DNA of 64,000 nt, from contig OZ024743.1 of assembly GCA_964016885.1 (NCBI GenBank), forward strand, positions 164,836,732 through 164,900,731, in the 5' to 3' direction. The DNA comes from Eledone cirrhosa (Eukaryota > Mollusca > Cephalopoda > Octopoda > Eledonidae). Within the stretch, counting starts at the first letter, position 1, and each line of letters begins with the position of its first letter. The notes beneath the pieces were generated by a model. That model worked only from the letters and a program-made list of their open reading frames with translations, did no database searches and was not told where the DNA came from. The translations under genes and the position numbers were made by a program. Shown in pieces: positions 23,291-33,508 of this stretch.

Positions 23291-24029
23291 CCATCTCGTG
23301 TCCCTGTACCTCTGGTTCATCTCTAAAAAAATGGTCATTAGGGACGGATCCTCTATATTATCCCTCCTGTTATTTTGTGTGTAGTATTTTTTGTAATTGT
23401 TGTGTATTAACCTATTGTATTCATTATTCTGTTCCTTAAACTTATGTGTTGTGTGTTGGTTTCGGTTCAGTCTGAGATTATTTCAGTAGATCCCTGTGTT
23501 GGGTTTATTCTCTCTGAAGTTTGGATTTCTGTTTATTGTTCTGTCTTTATATGTATTTTCCATGGGATTATTCTAATTTTGTCCAGGATTGTTAAGGTAC
23601 ATCCAGGTGTGTGGTTTGTTATTACTCCTTGTTTATATCTGATTATACTTTCTTCAAAATCTCTGTCTACATCTCGTCTATATTGGGGTTGTGTTGTGTG
23701 GGTAGTATCAGTATGGGTTTTCGTGTTGTCGTTTTTTTATAGGGAGATTAGTATTTGAGGAATTTCTAGATGATTCTCTATTTGGTAAGCTATTATCCAT
23801 GTTTTGTTTGGACGATCATTTCTGTGCTTTTACGGAGTTTTTCTCCTTCATTGTTTATTTTCTTCATCTATCCTTGTTTGTTTTTCTGTGTGTACATGTA
23901 AGTTGTCCAGTTTCTCTGTTATAGCACACAGTTTTGTATCAATTTCCTTTAATTGTGTGAGGATTTCTTCATTTATGTTTTTGTCCGATTTTTACTGATG
24001 TCCATCAGCGTATGTCTATCTGTGGTCAG

Positions 24030-24400
24030 GTGTCTGTGTGTGTGCATGTGTGGCCATCCATATTCCTCTCTGTGTGTGCATCAAACTACATAGATTGTTT
24101 TTTTTATATTTATCCGTTGCGCCTATTGTAATGGGGATTTTCATTTTATTTATATATATGTATCCGTACGTATGCGTATATGTCTATATATACACGTGTG
24201 CGTCTGTATCTGTACACATATATATGTCTCTGTGTGCGTATGTATATGTATGTCTATATATATGTGTGTGTGTGTGTCTGTATGTATGTATGTCTATATA
24301 TATATATATATATGTCTGTATGTGTGTCTATGCCTGTATGAGTGTGTACATATACATATCTATATGTGTATCTTCTTATTGTTTTCTATTATTATCTGTA
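24030..24400. repeat. TG/TA-rich low-complexity stretch
   Basis: TGTGTG, TATG and TATA runs throughout; the C/V/Y/I-rich readings are artefacts. No gene. Confidence 0.8.
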
Positions 24401-24402
24401 TG

Positions 24403-24599
24403 GAAGGCGGTGAATTGGCAGTATCAGTAGAGCGTTGGACACCATGCTTTGCAGCATAGATTTACGGCCCTTTATAGTCTGAGTTCAAATCCAGCCGAGG
24501 TTAACTTTGCCTTTCATCCTTACGGGGTCGATAAAATAAAGCACCAGTTATACACTGGGGTAATTGCTGGCCTGGTGCCAAAAGTAGAAACAATTATTG
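24403..24599 (+). mobile_element. Cephalopod tRNA-related SINE, full length
   Basis: Starts GGCGGTGAATTGGCAGTATC, has the A-box-like GGTAGAG-type head and B-box-like GAGTTCAAATCC, then the CATCCTTACGGGGTCGATAA body and an ending of AAGTAGAAACAATTATTG. A member of the main SINE family of this window. Confidence 0.9.
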
Positions 24600-24639
24600 T
24601 CTGTATAAACAAATTCATCTTTTTATTTTTTTAATTCAT

Positions 24640-25507
24640 TTTTTCATTCAGGCGCTGCCCTGCGTCACGAAATTTGAACTGTCATTAATGATACGATGAA
24701 CTATTACCGGGTCATCCTAGCGTGACACCCCGGCCTCAGATATGTTCACCACCAATCGTACTTTGGGTCCATCTTCAAAGGTGTATCTGGCAGAAGTTCC
24801 ACTCTATCCGCCAACGCCCATATCTTCGAACAGCATGCTGTACGATACGATGAAGCCCTGGCCAAAGCGGGGCGCTCTAACCGGATCGCATACCTTGATA
24901 GAGACGGCGCATGTGAGTGCAAACCTGGGCCCAGCAACCCACTCGCAGCACCCAGTACCTGCACCTGCACTACCGAGGGGAGTACCGGTTCCCTGGATCG
25001 TTGCACTTCAACTACCTCCTTGCTCTCTCGCTCATGTGACGATCCCGGCCTTACCACCCTGACCGCATTCTAGACCCCAGGCCTGGAAAGGGAGCGGTGA
25101 AGCACCGTGGTGATGATGACAATGACTTATCTTCCAGCCACGTCCCCAGTAGCTCTGACACTGTAGGAGAAGCTCCCACTGGGCACCGCAGCGGGGCTTC
25201 TGATGGTGGGCCCCCAACTAGAAGACTACGGGGTACCCCACCCGACCGCTATGGCCTGGCCCTGACGGAACCGTCGCAAACCCCGCAAGGGAAATGTGAC
25301 GTGGTATAATGCCCCTTACTCCAGAAGCCTTAAAACCAACATAGCGGGCCTCTACTTCTGGGCCCTGGATGAGTGCTTTCCACTCTCGTATAGGTACCAC
25401 ATACTTTTCAACCAGCACACGGTGAAGTTCTCCTTCTCCACCATGCCCAACCTTGCGGAGATCATCGCGTCTATAACGAAAAGAGAGTTAAATGCCTATC
25501 AATAACT
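24640..25507 (+). pseudogene. GC-rich Penelope-like element fragment (RT to endonuclease connector)
   Basis: Two plus-strand blocks are PLE-like: HIFEQHAVRYDEALAKAG (about 24,815-24,870) and, from about 25,290, WYNAPYSRSLKTNIAGLYFW with HILFNQHTVKFSFSTMPNLA, ending with a stop at 25,504. PLEs carry this PPYS..VKTN..K.F and N..TVK.SYSCMPN text before the GIY-YIG domain, which is absent here. Between the blocks is a GC-rich, P/S/T-rich segment of about 400 bp. Base composition differs sharply from the AT-rich surroundings, suggesting a different PLE lineage. Confidence 0.65.
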
Positions 25508-26160
25508 ATAGGTTGAAACATTTATAGACCTTGTTTAGTGTGGTCCCGCTTCTTTTACTTGCAGCGACAGGCTTCTGACATCCATGTATAAATAATTATA
25601 CTTTTAACACTCAATTCGATATAAATACATATTAATTTTTAGAAAGCCAAATTTCTATACGCACAGGAGGATAAGAAATGAAAGCAATTACTGATCATTA
25701 GTTTGAAGCTAGGCAAATACTTTCTAGAACAGAACAGGAAACGTTGAATATCTCATACCGTAATAGAATAATTCCTGAGATGTAGAATATGTCTAGTTGA
25801 TAAATATTTAGTTCCTCTTTACAGGAAAATACAAGGGATATACAGGAGCTACTCCGTAGAAGAAAGTTATCTCTCTGTCCAAGAAAGTGATCTCTCTGGT
25901 GAACCAGAAGGTTTTATAAGAAGGAGGCAACAATGTATTCATATGCGATCTAATACGATTGGTTTGTTTAACCAAATCACATATGAAACGTTGTTGCAAG
26001 GCATGACGTAGATCCGCTACATCACCCTCTGCTTAGACTGCGAAGCAGTCGATAAAAATGAGAAGAACATCGCTGTAGAGGTAACACAAGTTAAGCAAAG
26101 TAAATACAAAAAAAGAATAGTTTGCTTCAAGGCAAGTTTCAAAATTTGTTATACATAAAT
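25508..26160. other. Unclassified stretch, possible Gypsy LTR
   Basis: No gene recognised. It lies directly downstream (minus sense) of a Gypsy integrase tail, so a degraded LTR is possible. A block at 25,984-26,030 (GAAACGTTGTTGCAAGGC) recurs at 26,411-26,460 (GAAACGTTGTTGCAAGGT, again followed by CATCACCCT), a direct repeat 427 bp apart. Confidence 0.35.
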
Positions 26161-26162
26161 CA

Positions 26163-26445
26163 ATCACATATGTAAATTGATTTAGAAAGCTTCTTGGGCC
26201 AATGGACACGACGGCCGCTCCGGGTTGTCGTGACGTCTGTTGAAGGTGAAGGAGTGTGTGTATGAACTTGTGGTGCTTGCGGTGGTGTTTGTATTGACAC
26301 AGTGTAGGAGGGGGAGTATGAGGCTATATAGTGAGAGCATCTGTGTACGCCCACTTCAGTCTGTCAATAGAGACTGTGTCTCTATGTCCATTAAAGTCAA
26401 TGGTGAAATGGTGAAACGTTGTTGCAAGGTATGAAATAGTTCCAC
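26163..26445 (-). pseudogene. Gypsy-type LTR retrotransposon, integrase C-terminal tail
   Basis: Minus-strand reading gives FTIDFNGHRDTVSIDRLKWA, the GKxDTVSIDRLKPA-like end of the integrase region. After an S/P/Q/H-rich linker comes TRSGRRVHWPKKLSKSI, a common final motif of Gypsy Pol proteins in invertebrates. Only this tail remains; no RT, protease or Gag is visible. The frame shifts between the two blocks. Confidence 0.7.
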
Positions 26446-26449
26446 TACA

Positions 26450-26880
26450 CGTCCATCACCCTTAAAAAGCTACGGGAACACCTCCAAAATGACTGTACCG
26501 GAGGGTTCCTCGACGGAAGTGAACTCCCCAGGACAGGTGGCACTACCGTTCAATCCTTCCTAAATGATCGAAACCCCCAGTGCAATAATCCTTCTCTGGC
26601 ATTGAATACCGCACCCTGCGGCATCCCTAGAAGATCACTGGCGAACTGCAACTGCAGATCCCTCGTAACTGCCCCCTTAGCAGCCGCTGCAGAGTCTCGA
26701 GAGTGGTTTACTAGGAGGGGGGGGGGGACCTTCTGTATGTGGGAGATCTTTAAGCTACGCGGGTGTGTGATCAACTCAAAGTCTGAGATCCTGATTAACT
26801 GTATGCACCGAAGACCCATCTGTTTGTCCATCTCACGGGTGAATGCGCCATGAGGGACTATAGTCATCTTTCAGGGACTG
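26450..26880 (-). other. GC-rich unclassified segment with a 105-codon open frame
   Basis: A minus-strand frame at 26,867-26,550 (HGAFTREMDKQMGLRCIQLI) is open for 105 codons but I do not recognise it. A G9-10 run at 26,718 lies inside. The composition resembles the PLE fragment at 24,640-25,500, so it may be another part of a GC-rich retroelement. Confidence 0.3.
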
Positions 26881-26899
26881 CCGACCTTGTCCTGCCACT

Positions 26900-26918
26900 G
26901 TAACCCTAACCCTAATCC
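26900..26918. repeat. Short interstitial (CCCTAA) telomere-like motif
   Basis: About 2.5 copies of the CCCTAA unit in TAACCCTAACCCTAATCC. Too short to mean a telomere. Confidence 0.6.
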
Positions 26919-26999
26919 TCGATTCGGAAGCCCTTGTGCACTGACCAATTTTCTGTTCATCCTGCATGTGCCATACTCTTTAGCTCATTGTGTTATCCT

Positions 27000-27340
27000 C
27001 ATCCATGGGTTACACCATACCATCTGTATGCGTATATATGTGCATTCCTATATATGTTTATCCTACAATCTGTATCTGTGAGTATGTATATGTGTATTTT
27101 TCCTTGTATGTATGCGTGTGTGTGCATGTGTGTGTCTGTGTGTGTGTGTACGCATTGCGATATGTGTACCACTCTTCTTGTGTGAGACTCTATATATGAG
27201 CATTTATCTTTAATAATTCTTTTCTCTATATATGTGTGTGTTTGTATAGGTGTGTATGTACTCATGTATAGGTGTGTGTATGTATGTATGTATATTTGTA
27301 TGTTTATATATGTGTGTGTATATGTATATACATATATTAT
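27000..27340. repeat. TATG/TG-rich low-complexity stretch
   Basis: TATGTG, TGTGTG and TATATA mixtures give long artefactual frames on both strands. No gene. Confidence 0.8.
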
Positions 27341-27344
27341 GTCA

Positions 27345-27535
27345 GGTCGCTCTTCAGCGTTACTGGTAACATGTAATCCAGTACAACCTGTCGCATGGTC
27401 GGGTCGTCGGCGACTAAACCGGCAACCCCACCGAGCTTGCTTGGTGAGGAGGGTGGCATTTGGACACCCTGCGGGATGAAAAACAAAACTCGACAAAGGG
27501 CGGAAGAACTCAATAGAGTCAACGGCCATCAAAAT
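27345..27535. other. GC-rich unclassified island
   Basis: A 190-bp island of higher G+C between low-complexity runs, with open frames in more than one phase (for example GHPAGxxNKTRQRAEELNRV on +). It looks like a retroelement 5' piece, but I cannot name it. Confidence 0.3.
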
Positions 27536-27605
27536 ACTGTGTACGTGTATGTGTGGGGGTGTATGAGTACTCTATTTGTATATACTTATGTACATGCATT
27601 ATTTT

Positions 27606-27788
27606 GGTTGGCAGTATCGGTAGAGGGTTGGACGCCATGCTTTCTAGCATAGTTACGTCCCTTTACAGTCTGAGTTCAAATCCCGCCGAGGCTAACTTTG
27701 CCTTTCATCCTTACGGGGTCGATAAAATAAAGTACCAGTAATGTACTGGGTAATTGGTGGCCTTGTGCCTAAAGTAGAAACAATTATT
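27606..27788 (+). mobile_element. Cephalopod tRNA-related SINE
   Basis: Head TTGGCAGTATCGGTAGAGG, B-box-like GAGTTCAAATCCC, the CTTACGGGGTCGATAAAATA body and the AAGTAGAAACAATTATT end. An (AT)n run follows at 27,794-27,832. Confidence 0.9.
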
Positions 27789-27791
27789 TTG

Positions 27792-27832
<41 letters not shown>

Positions 27833-27835
<3 letters not shown>

Positions 27836-28560
27836 GCAAGTTTACGATTCTGTGTGTCCGCCTAAAACTAGCAAACTACCGGACCAAACTCCTCAAAATT
27901 ACATGTACATATTCACTATACACTCGGACAGGTAACGGTCGAAAAAGTTTTACTTTGCAAAGCAAGGAATTCTGCTAAATTCAATTTACCTTATTTTCTA
28001 ATGAATATGAAAAGAAACCATCCATTTTGTTTTTTTATGTTCTCCAGTCTATAGATAAGAGAGTGAGGGATGGGAAGAGAGAAAGGGATGAGAGAGAAAG
28101 TGAGAGAGTGGCAGATGGGAGAGAGAGTAAGGGCATGAGAGAGAAAGAGAGAGTGTGGATGGAAGAGAGAGAGTAAGGGGGTGTGAGAGAGAAAGAAAGA
28201 GAGTAAGGAATGAGAGAGAGAGTGGGAGATGGGAGAGGGATGAGAGAGAAAGACGATGAAAGAGAGAGAGGGAAAGTAACCAGCGTTCTTAACTTTTATT
28301 TATCTTTTCTTTATTTTTTGTTCTCTATTCCGTAGAGAGAGGGGGGATGTGAGAGAGAAAGAGAGAGAGAGAGAGTAAGGGGATGGGAGAGAAAGAGAGG
28401 GAAAGTAGCAAGCGTTCATTAACTTTTATTTATTTATTATTTTTACACACTTCTTAACTCTCCCAATGTTATTTATCTTTTATTTATTTTTTGTTTGCTA
28501 TTGTGTAAGGATGAGAGAGAGAGAGAAAGAGAGGAGATGAGAAAGAGAAAGGGAGTGAGG
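27833..28560 (+). other. GA-rich region related to the Helitron copy 1 5' flank
   Basis: Begins AAATGCAAGTTTACGATTCT and GTGTCCGCCTAAAACTAGC, then ACTCCTCAAAATTACATG and a GA-rich array (28,050-28,560). The same order, reversed, is at 14,970-14,600. I infer a stray Helitron 5' end or a non-autonomous relative; no TC terminus can be fixed because an (AT)n run precedes it. Confidence 0.4.
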
Positions 28561-28685
28561 CGGATGGGGAGAAAAAGACAATAAGAAATAAGAAAAGATG
28601 GGAGAGAGAAAATAAAGTAAAGAGGCAGGAGAGAGGGAGGGTGATTGGAGGAATTCTTTAAGTAATGTGTGTCCGCGTTTATATC

Positions 28686-28740
28686 TGTTAGAACACGAAA
28701 AGTGTGAAACAACAGAATGTTCACTTTTCGTGTTCTAACA
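28686..28740. repeat. Perfect 19-bp inverted repeat (stem-loop)
   Basis: TGTTAGAACACGAAAAGTG (28,686-28,704) is matched exactly by CACTTTTCGTGTTCTAACA (28,722-28,740) around a 17-nt loop. Confidence 0.9.
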
Positions 28741-28834
28741 TATATGCCTAACATCTTCATAAATTTTTCGGGGATAGCCGTGGTGGTGGTGATCGTATGT
28801 CATTGGCTAATTTTCAACCAATCAGAGTAAGTGT

Positions 28835-28837
<3 letters not shown>

Positions 28838-28878
<41 letters not shown>

Positions 28879-29170
28879 TATTCCCCCTCTCTCTATATAT
28901 ATCTTACGCTTTCGCTTTACACTCCTCCCCTTCAATAACACATTTCCCCCTCTCTATATATCTCTTCCACTGTTACTTACGCCTGTTTCTCTCTATCTGT
29001 TCCGTCTCTATATATATATCTCTCTTACTCTTTCGCTTTGCACTCCTCCCCTTCAATACCATCTCTCCCCCTCTCTATATATTTGTTACTCTATCGCTGC
29101 ACGCTCCTCTCCTTCAATATATCAGTTTCACACGCTTTACACTCCTTTATCCCCAGCGCCCCTATATATA
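28838..29170. repeat. (AT)n followed by CT-rich near-tandem repeats
   Basis: (AT)n at 28,838-28,878, then recurring units of the form CTCCTCCCCTTCAATA...CCCCCTCTCTATATAT (28,921, 29,042 and 29,105 regions). A degenerate tandem repeat; no gene. Confidence 0.7.
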
Positions 29171-29794
29171 CACCCCCCCTCCCGCATCTATATTTTAATG
29201 TTCCGTTGCACCGTGAATATATGTGTCTATATATATATACATATATATTGTATATACACATTCATGTATGTGTATACACACTCATGTATGTATATACACT
29301 GGTTTTATGTGTGTATTGTAAATTTGTACTGTTAAAACACGAAACTAACATTCGATTGACACTTTGATTACCTGTACAGGCAATAGTTATTAGAATGCTG
29401 TTGAAGTGTGTATATATTTTTGGGGGACATCCTGTATATACACACATTATATATAATACAATAAACAGATAAATACACACATATATATATGAGCTTATTT
29501 AATTATAAATATTGTGAATTTTTAACTCAGTTCAATTATATATATAAATGGCTTCTACAGGACTAGAACTGTTTCATTCGAAAGAAATCATCATAATATT
29601 GAGAGGGGGGACTAGATAAAATATTTCAAATCAAATGTGTATAAGTTATAAGTTAAAATGTATAAATAGAGACGATAGTGGAGGTATATCTGTTTAGTGG
29701 AACAGTAGACGATAGAATTAAATGCAGACGAGAATCTCCCTTTAATGAAACAGCAGACGATAGAATTAAGGCAATTTAAATTTTAAGCATTTGC

Positions 29795-29842
29795 ATTTCA
29801 TCGTTACGGGGTCGATAAAATAAAGTACCAGTAATACACTGT
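29795..29842 (+). mobile_element. SINE fragment (core only)
   Basis: TTTCATCGTTACGGGGTCGA followed by TAAAATAAAGTACCAGTAAT, about 48 bp of the SINE body; both ends are missing. Confidence 0.8.
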
Positions 29843-30203
29843 CACTATAAGTAGACGACTTTCAAATTGAATTGTTGGTTCCATTTCTTTAGTATTTTCA
29901 ATTGTAGTTATCTACTTAAAAAGCGTTACACGGTTAGAGACATAATTGGTAAGTTATATCTTCCCTATTAAACCATTGCATTATTTCGCCTACAATATAA
30001 CAAAAATGAAATGTTCTTTAAAGAAACAGGAATATTACTTTATAAAAAAAAAAGTTGCATCCGCTTCTTTTATCATTGATAATTTTTTCGTTTTAATATT
30101 AATTGTTTTTTGTAGTTGTTTATATTAAAAATCTTACTGTAATATTTACTTAAACGAAGGCAGACATCTAAACTTATAGATTAATCTTGAGCGAAGGACT
30201 AGA

Positions 30204-30514
<311 letters not shown>

Positions 30515-30602
30515 TGAATTTCTCCTAAGTATTCAATCCTCTGTTGAGAAATACATTTTACATAAACAGTCTTTGTACCATTTATACGGTATTAATTACT
30601 TA

Positions 30603-30639
<37 letters not shown>

Positions 30640-30805
30640 CGTATGATTAGAACTGTGTTTATTATTAATATTTTAATGGATTTAATGAACAATTTTAGGT
30701 GTTCATATATATATTCTAAAACTGCGCGAAATCGTGAATCCGCGATAGTTGAACCGCCAAGTAGCGAGGTATCACTGTATATATGTTTAAATATATAGTG
30801 TAGCT

Positions 30806-31270
30806 GTGATGTATCTCGCGAGTGAATCGAGACCTGTCACTGATTTTGGTGTCCCCACTGCCGATGTGAATGAGCAACGCTGCACTTGTGAATTGGGTCT
30901 TGATGTTGCAGGCAGTTCATATACTTACAATGATGCGGTCCCACAAGCTTGTTCACATTCCTGTGCTAATAATCTAGATGGGCGTATTAAATTGGATGTG
31001 AAAGCAGCTTACCGGATGCGGAATCGGGAGAAGTTGAGACAAAAACAGGCCGATTATAGAGCTGTGAATTTTGCTAAATTAACACAAAAACAGGCCAAGT
31101 ATAGATGTTCAAAACGGTATGAGTTGGCAAACAAGCAGGCCAAGTATAGATCTGCAAATTCAGCTATTATATCTCAAAAGCAAGCCGAGCGTAGAGCTTC
31201 TAAACGTACCGAGTTGGCTAAAGAGCAGACCGAGTACAGATCTGCAAATATCTTATTGCACAAACAATAA
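30806..31270 (+). CDS. Open reading frame with five 15-residue basic repeats, function unknown
   Basis: An uninterrupted 154-codon frame from an ATG at 30,806 (an ATG at 30,809 follows at once) to TAA at 31,268. Residues 1-70 include a Cys-containing stretch (CTCELGL; CSHSCANN). From residue 73 five consecutive 15-residue units follow: NREKLRQKQADYRAV, NFAKLTQKQAKYRCS, KRYELANKQAKYRSA, NSAIISQKQAERRAS and KRTELAKEQTEYRSA. The pattern is basic and probably helical. Similar R/Q-rich text occurs in the N-terminus of Helitron proteins, so a Helitron or other transposon exon is possible. A SINE begins 30 bp downstream. No promoter or splice evidence. Confidence 0.45.
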   Translation: MMYLASESRPVTDFGVPTADVNEQRCTCELGLDVAGSSYTYNDAVPQACSHSCANNLDGRIKLDVKAAYRMRNREKLRQKQADYRAVNFAKLTQKQAKYRCSKRYELANKQAKYRSANSAIISQKQAERRASKRTELAKEQTEYRSANILLHKQ

Positions 31271-31297
31271 TTCTGCACAAATGTTGCTCCATTATTT

Positions 31298-31478
31298 TGG
31301 CAGTATTGGTAGAGGGTCGGATGCCATGCTTTCCAGCATAGTTACGTCCCTTTACGATCTGAGTTCAAATCCTGCCGAGGTTGACTTTGCCTTTCATCCT
31401 TACGGGGTCGATAAAATAAAGTACCAGTAATGCACTGGGTAATTGCTGGCCTTGTGCCTAAAGTAGAAACAATTATTA
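31298..31478 (+). mobile_element. Cephalopod tRNA-related SINE
   Basis: TGGCAGTATTGGTAGAGGGT head, GAGTTCAAATCC, CTTACGGGGTCGATAAAATA and the terminal AAGTAGAAACAATTATT. It is nearly full length. Confidence 0.9.
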
Positions 31479-31654
31479 GATCTAATGTTGCAACGATACA
31501 GTTAAATGTTGTCTGTGTATTTTAAAAAAGATTTGCTTATAATCTTTTCAAATTTCATTACGCCAATGATTCAAGCTCAAATTGACATTATCTAAAAAAT
31601 TGTACAAACAGCGGTGGATTAGCAGTAGTGAACAGATAAATCAGTCAATTTATT

Positions 31655-32325
31655 AAGATTGACTTGGCATCAATCAGCAAGACCTTCATTAGCTGCTCTC
31701 CAGCCATCTATTTAAAGCTGTATACATCTATGGTACGAATACACTTGGAGTTCGCGTCATCAGTCTGGAACCCCTATCTTGCTCAGAACATTGACCTCCT
31801 GGAAACTGTTCAGAGACATGCAACCAAGCGCATACCCTCCATCAGACACCTACCATACCCTGAATATTTTGCTTCCCTCTGGCAATGGACTTGGTAAACA
31901 CCCACAAAGTTATTAACCATCCGACCAACAACAACCCCGAACACCTTTTTGATCTCCATGTGTCTAACACGTGGACATGCCTACAAAGTCAGAAAACAAC
32001 ACAGCTCCCATGACTTTAGGAAATATTTCTTCATGCTCAGAGTTGCTGAAGGATGGAACAAACTTCCTGCATCAGTTGTTAGCTGATGACACACTGCATC
32101 CTTTAAAACCATCATACATTCCGAAATACACCAAAACTACACCTGATGTCCCCCTTCCATACACATGCACATATGTGTATATCATGACTCATGCACTGTT
32201 CTTTTTTCCTGACGTTTTTATATTACCCTATGTATTATATATGCACTTTTGATGAGTTGTAGTGCACCTCAGCATTGTACACAATATTTTCATTATTATT
32301 ATCATTATTATTATTACACTCATTG
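31655..32325 (+). mobile_element. CR1/Jockey-superfamily LINE, 3' fragment
   Basis: Plus-strand readings give YLKLYTSMVRIHLEFASSVW followed by NPYLAQNIDLLETVQRHATK and RIPSIRHLPY. This is the C-terminal LYKSLVRPHLEYASxVWNPY block after the RT of CR1/Jockey-like LINEs. Later frames give the RxHDFRKYFFMLRVAEGWNK-like end (about 32,015). It ends at an ATT-rich run (32,290-32,318). 5' truncated, with one or more frameshifts. Confidence 0.75.
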
Positions 32326-32784
32326 ATCCATTTTGCACTAACTCTGCATCAAGCACCCTCACCTAAATATTAACCAATCAAGGATCCAATACAGCTATCT
32401 GTTGGATGAGTATTGTATAGTGCCAAAAACGAAACCAATCAGTTTAGCAGAAAATTTCCAGACAAGAAACACGCATATTTTGCTATCCTCAAACACGTTT
32501 ACACATGGCATGAAATATAACTAATCCGAGATGGCTAGGTTTCATCTTCTAACTGGATATACGAAATCCATTATGTCTTGACAACAACATGAGGTAACAT
32601 TATGTTATTCACAGACACACTTTGTACACTGTTCCATATCAGAATGTATTTCCTTCGTCACATTCACAAACAGTATTGAAAATATGTTCTTCGGCAAATA
32701 AAAATGTTTTGTTCATAATATTTCAACTAGCGATTGCTCTACTCCACGCACGACCACCATAAATTAATGACCAGCTCAACACAA

Positions 32785-32957
32785 GTATTGGTAGAGCGTC
32801 AGACACCATGCTTTGCAGTATTGTTATGGTCCTTTGCATTCTAAGTTCAAATCCTGCCGAGGTTAACTTCGACTTTCATACTTACTAATTCGATAAAATA
32901 AAGTACCAGTAATGGACTGCCGTAATGGATTTGTGCCGAAAAATAGAAACACTATTA
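32785..32957 (+). mobile_element. Diverged SINE copy
   Basis: AGTATTGGTAGAGCGTCAGA head, AGTTCAAATCCTGCCGAGG, a diverged body (TTACTAATTCGATAAAATAA) and the end AAATAGAAACACTATTA. More substitutions than the other copies, so older. Confidence 0.85.
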
Positions 32958-32959
32958 AT

Positions 32960-33508
32960 GTGCAATAAGAGCAAAATATAACGACATTGCTCAATTATTT
33001 TATCTAATGTTGTAATAACACAAGGAAATGTTGTTTGTGTATTTTTTTTTATATTTGCTCATAGGCTTTTACAATTTCGCTCAGCCAACAACTATTAAAA
33101 AGTGAGTTGCTTAAGATAACAATTTAATCACAAATTGTTGCTATCTTTTAATACACTCCAACAAGTCATCAAATTATGTACAATAAAAACAAATCTTATT
33201 AATTTGCTCAGGGAATATAAAGAAAATGTATATACACTGATAATTGCAATTGTATGTAAATATTTTGTTTTTGTATTGTTTATTTTATGTTTTCTATTAT
33301 GTATAATATATTGATTTAATATTGATTGTTTTTTGTAGTTGTTTATATTAAAAGTCTGAAAATATTTTTATACATCTTACACTAATATTTATAAGATAAT
33401 TTATAATAACAATTACATAATCTAATTACATTACAACGATAATTTATTATTAATATATATCCTCTTTAACTAGAGTTATTACAAGCGTTGCCTTAAAAAA
33501 ATATTAAA
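32960..33508. other. AT-rich stretch, nothing recognised
   Basis: No coding or repeat signal beyond AT richness. Confidence 0.6.

Larger units (their letters stand above)
21666..24030 (-). mobile_element. Penelope-like element, RT portion, minus strand
   Basis: The coding order of a PLE is visible from the N-terminal region (about 23,290) to the end of the RT (about 21,690). Sequence upstream to about 24,030 is T-rich and gives KLDNLHVHTEKQTRIDEENK-like fragments that may be the start of the same element. The C-terminal GIY-YIG part is missing at the border with Helitron copy 2. One SINE is inserted at 22,626-22,708. Confidence 0.8.

Noticed and set aside
26900..26918. Telomere
   Set aside because: Only about 2.5 CCCTAA units, inside non-telomeric sequence.
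24640..27535. Bacterial contamination explaining the GC-rich islands
   Set aside because: They are interleaved with cephalopod SINEs, and one is recognisably a Penelope-like element.
27606..27788. tRNA gene at the SINE head
   Set aside because: A/B-box-like words are present, but no cloverleaf with anticodon can be drawn and the sequence recurs as a dispersed SINE.
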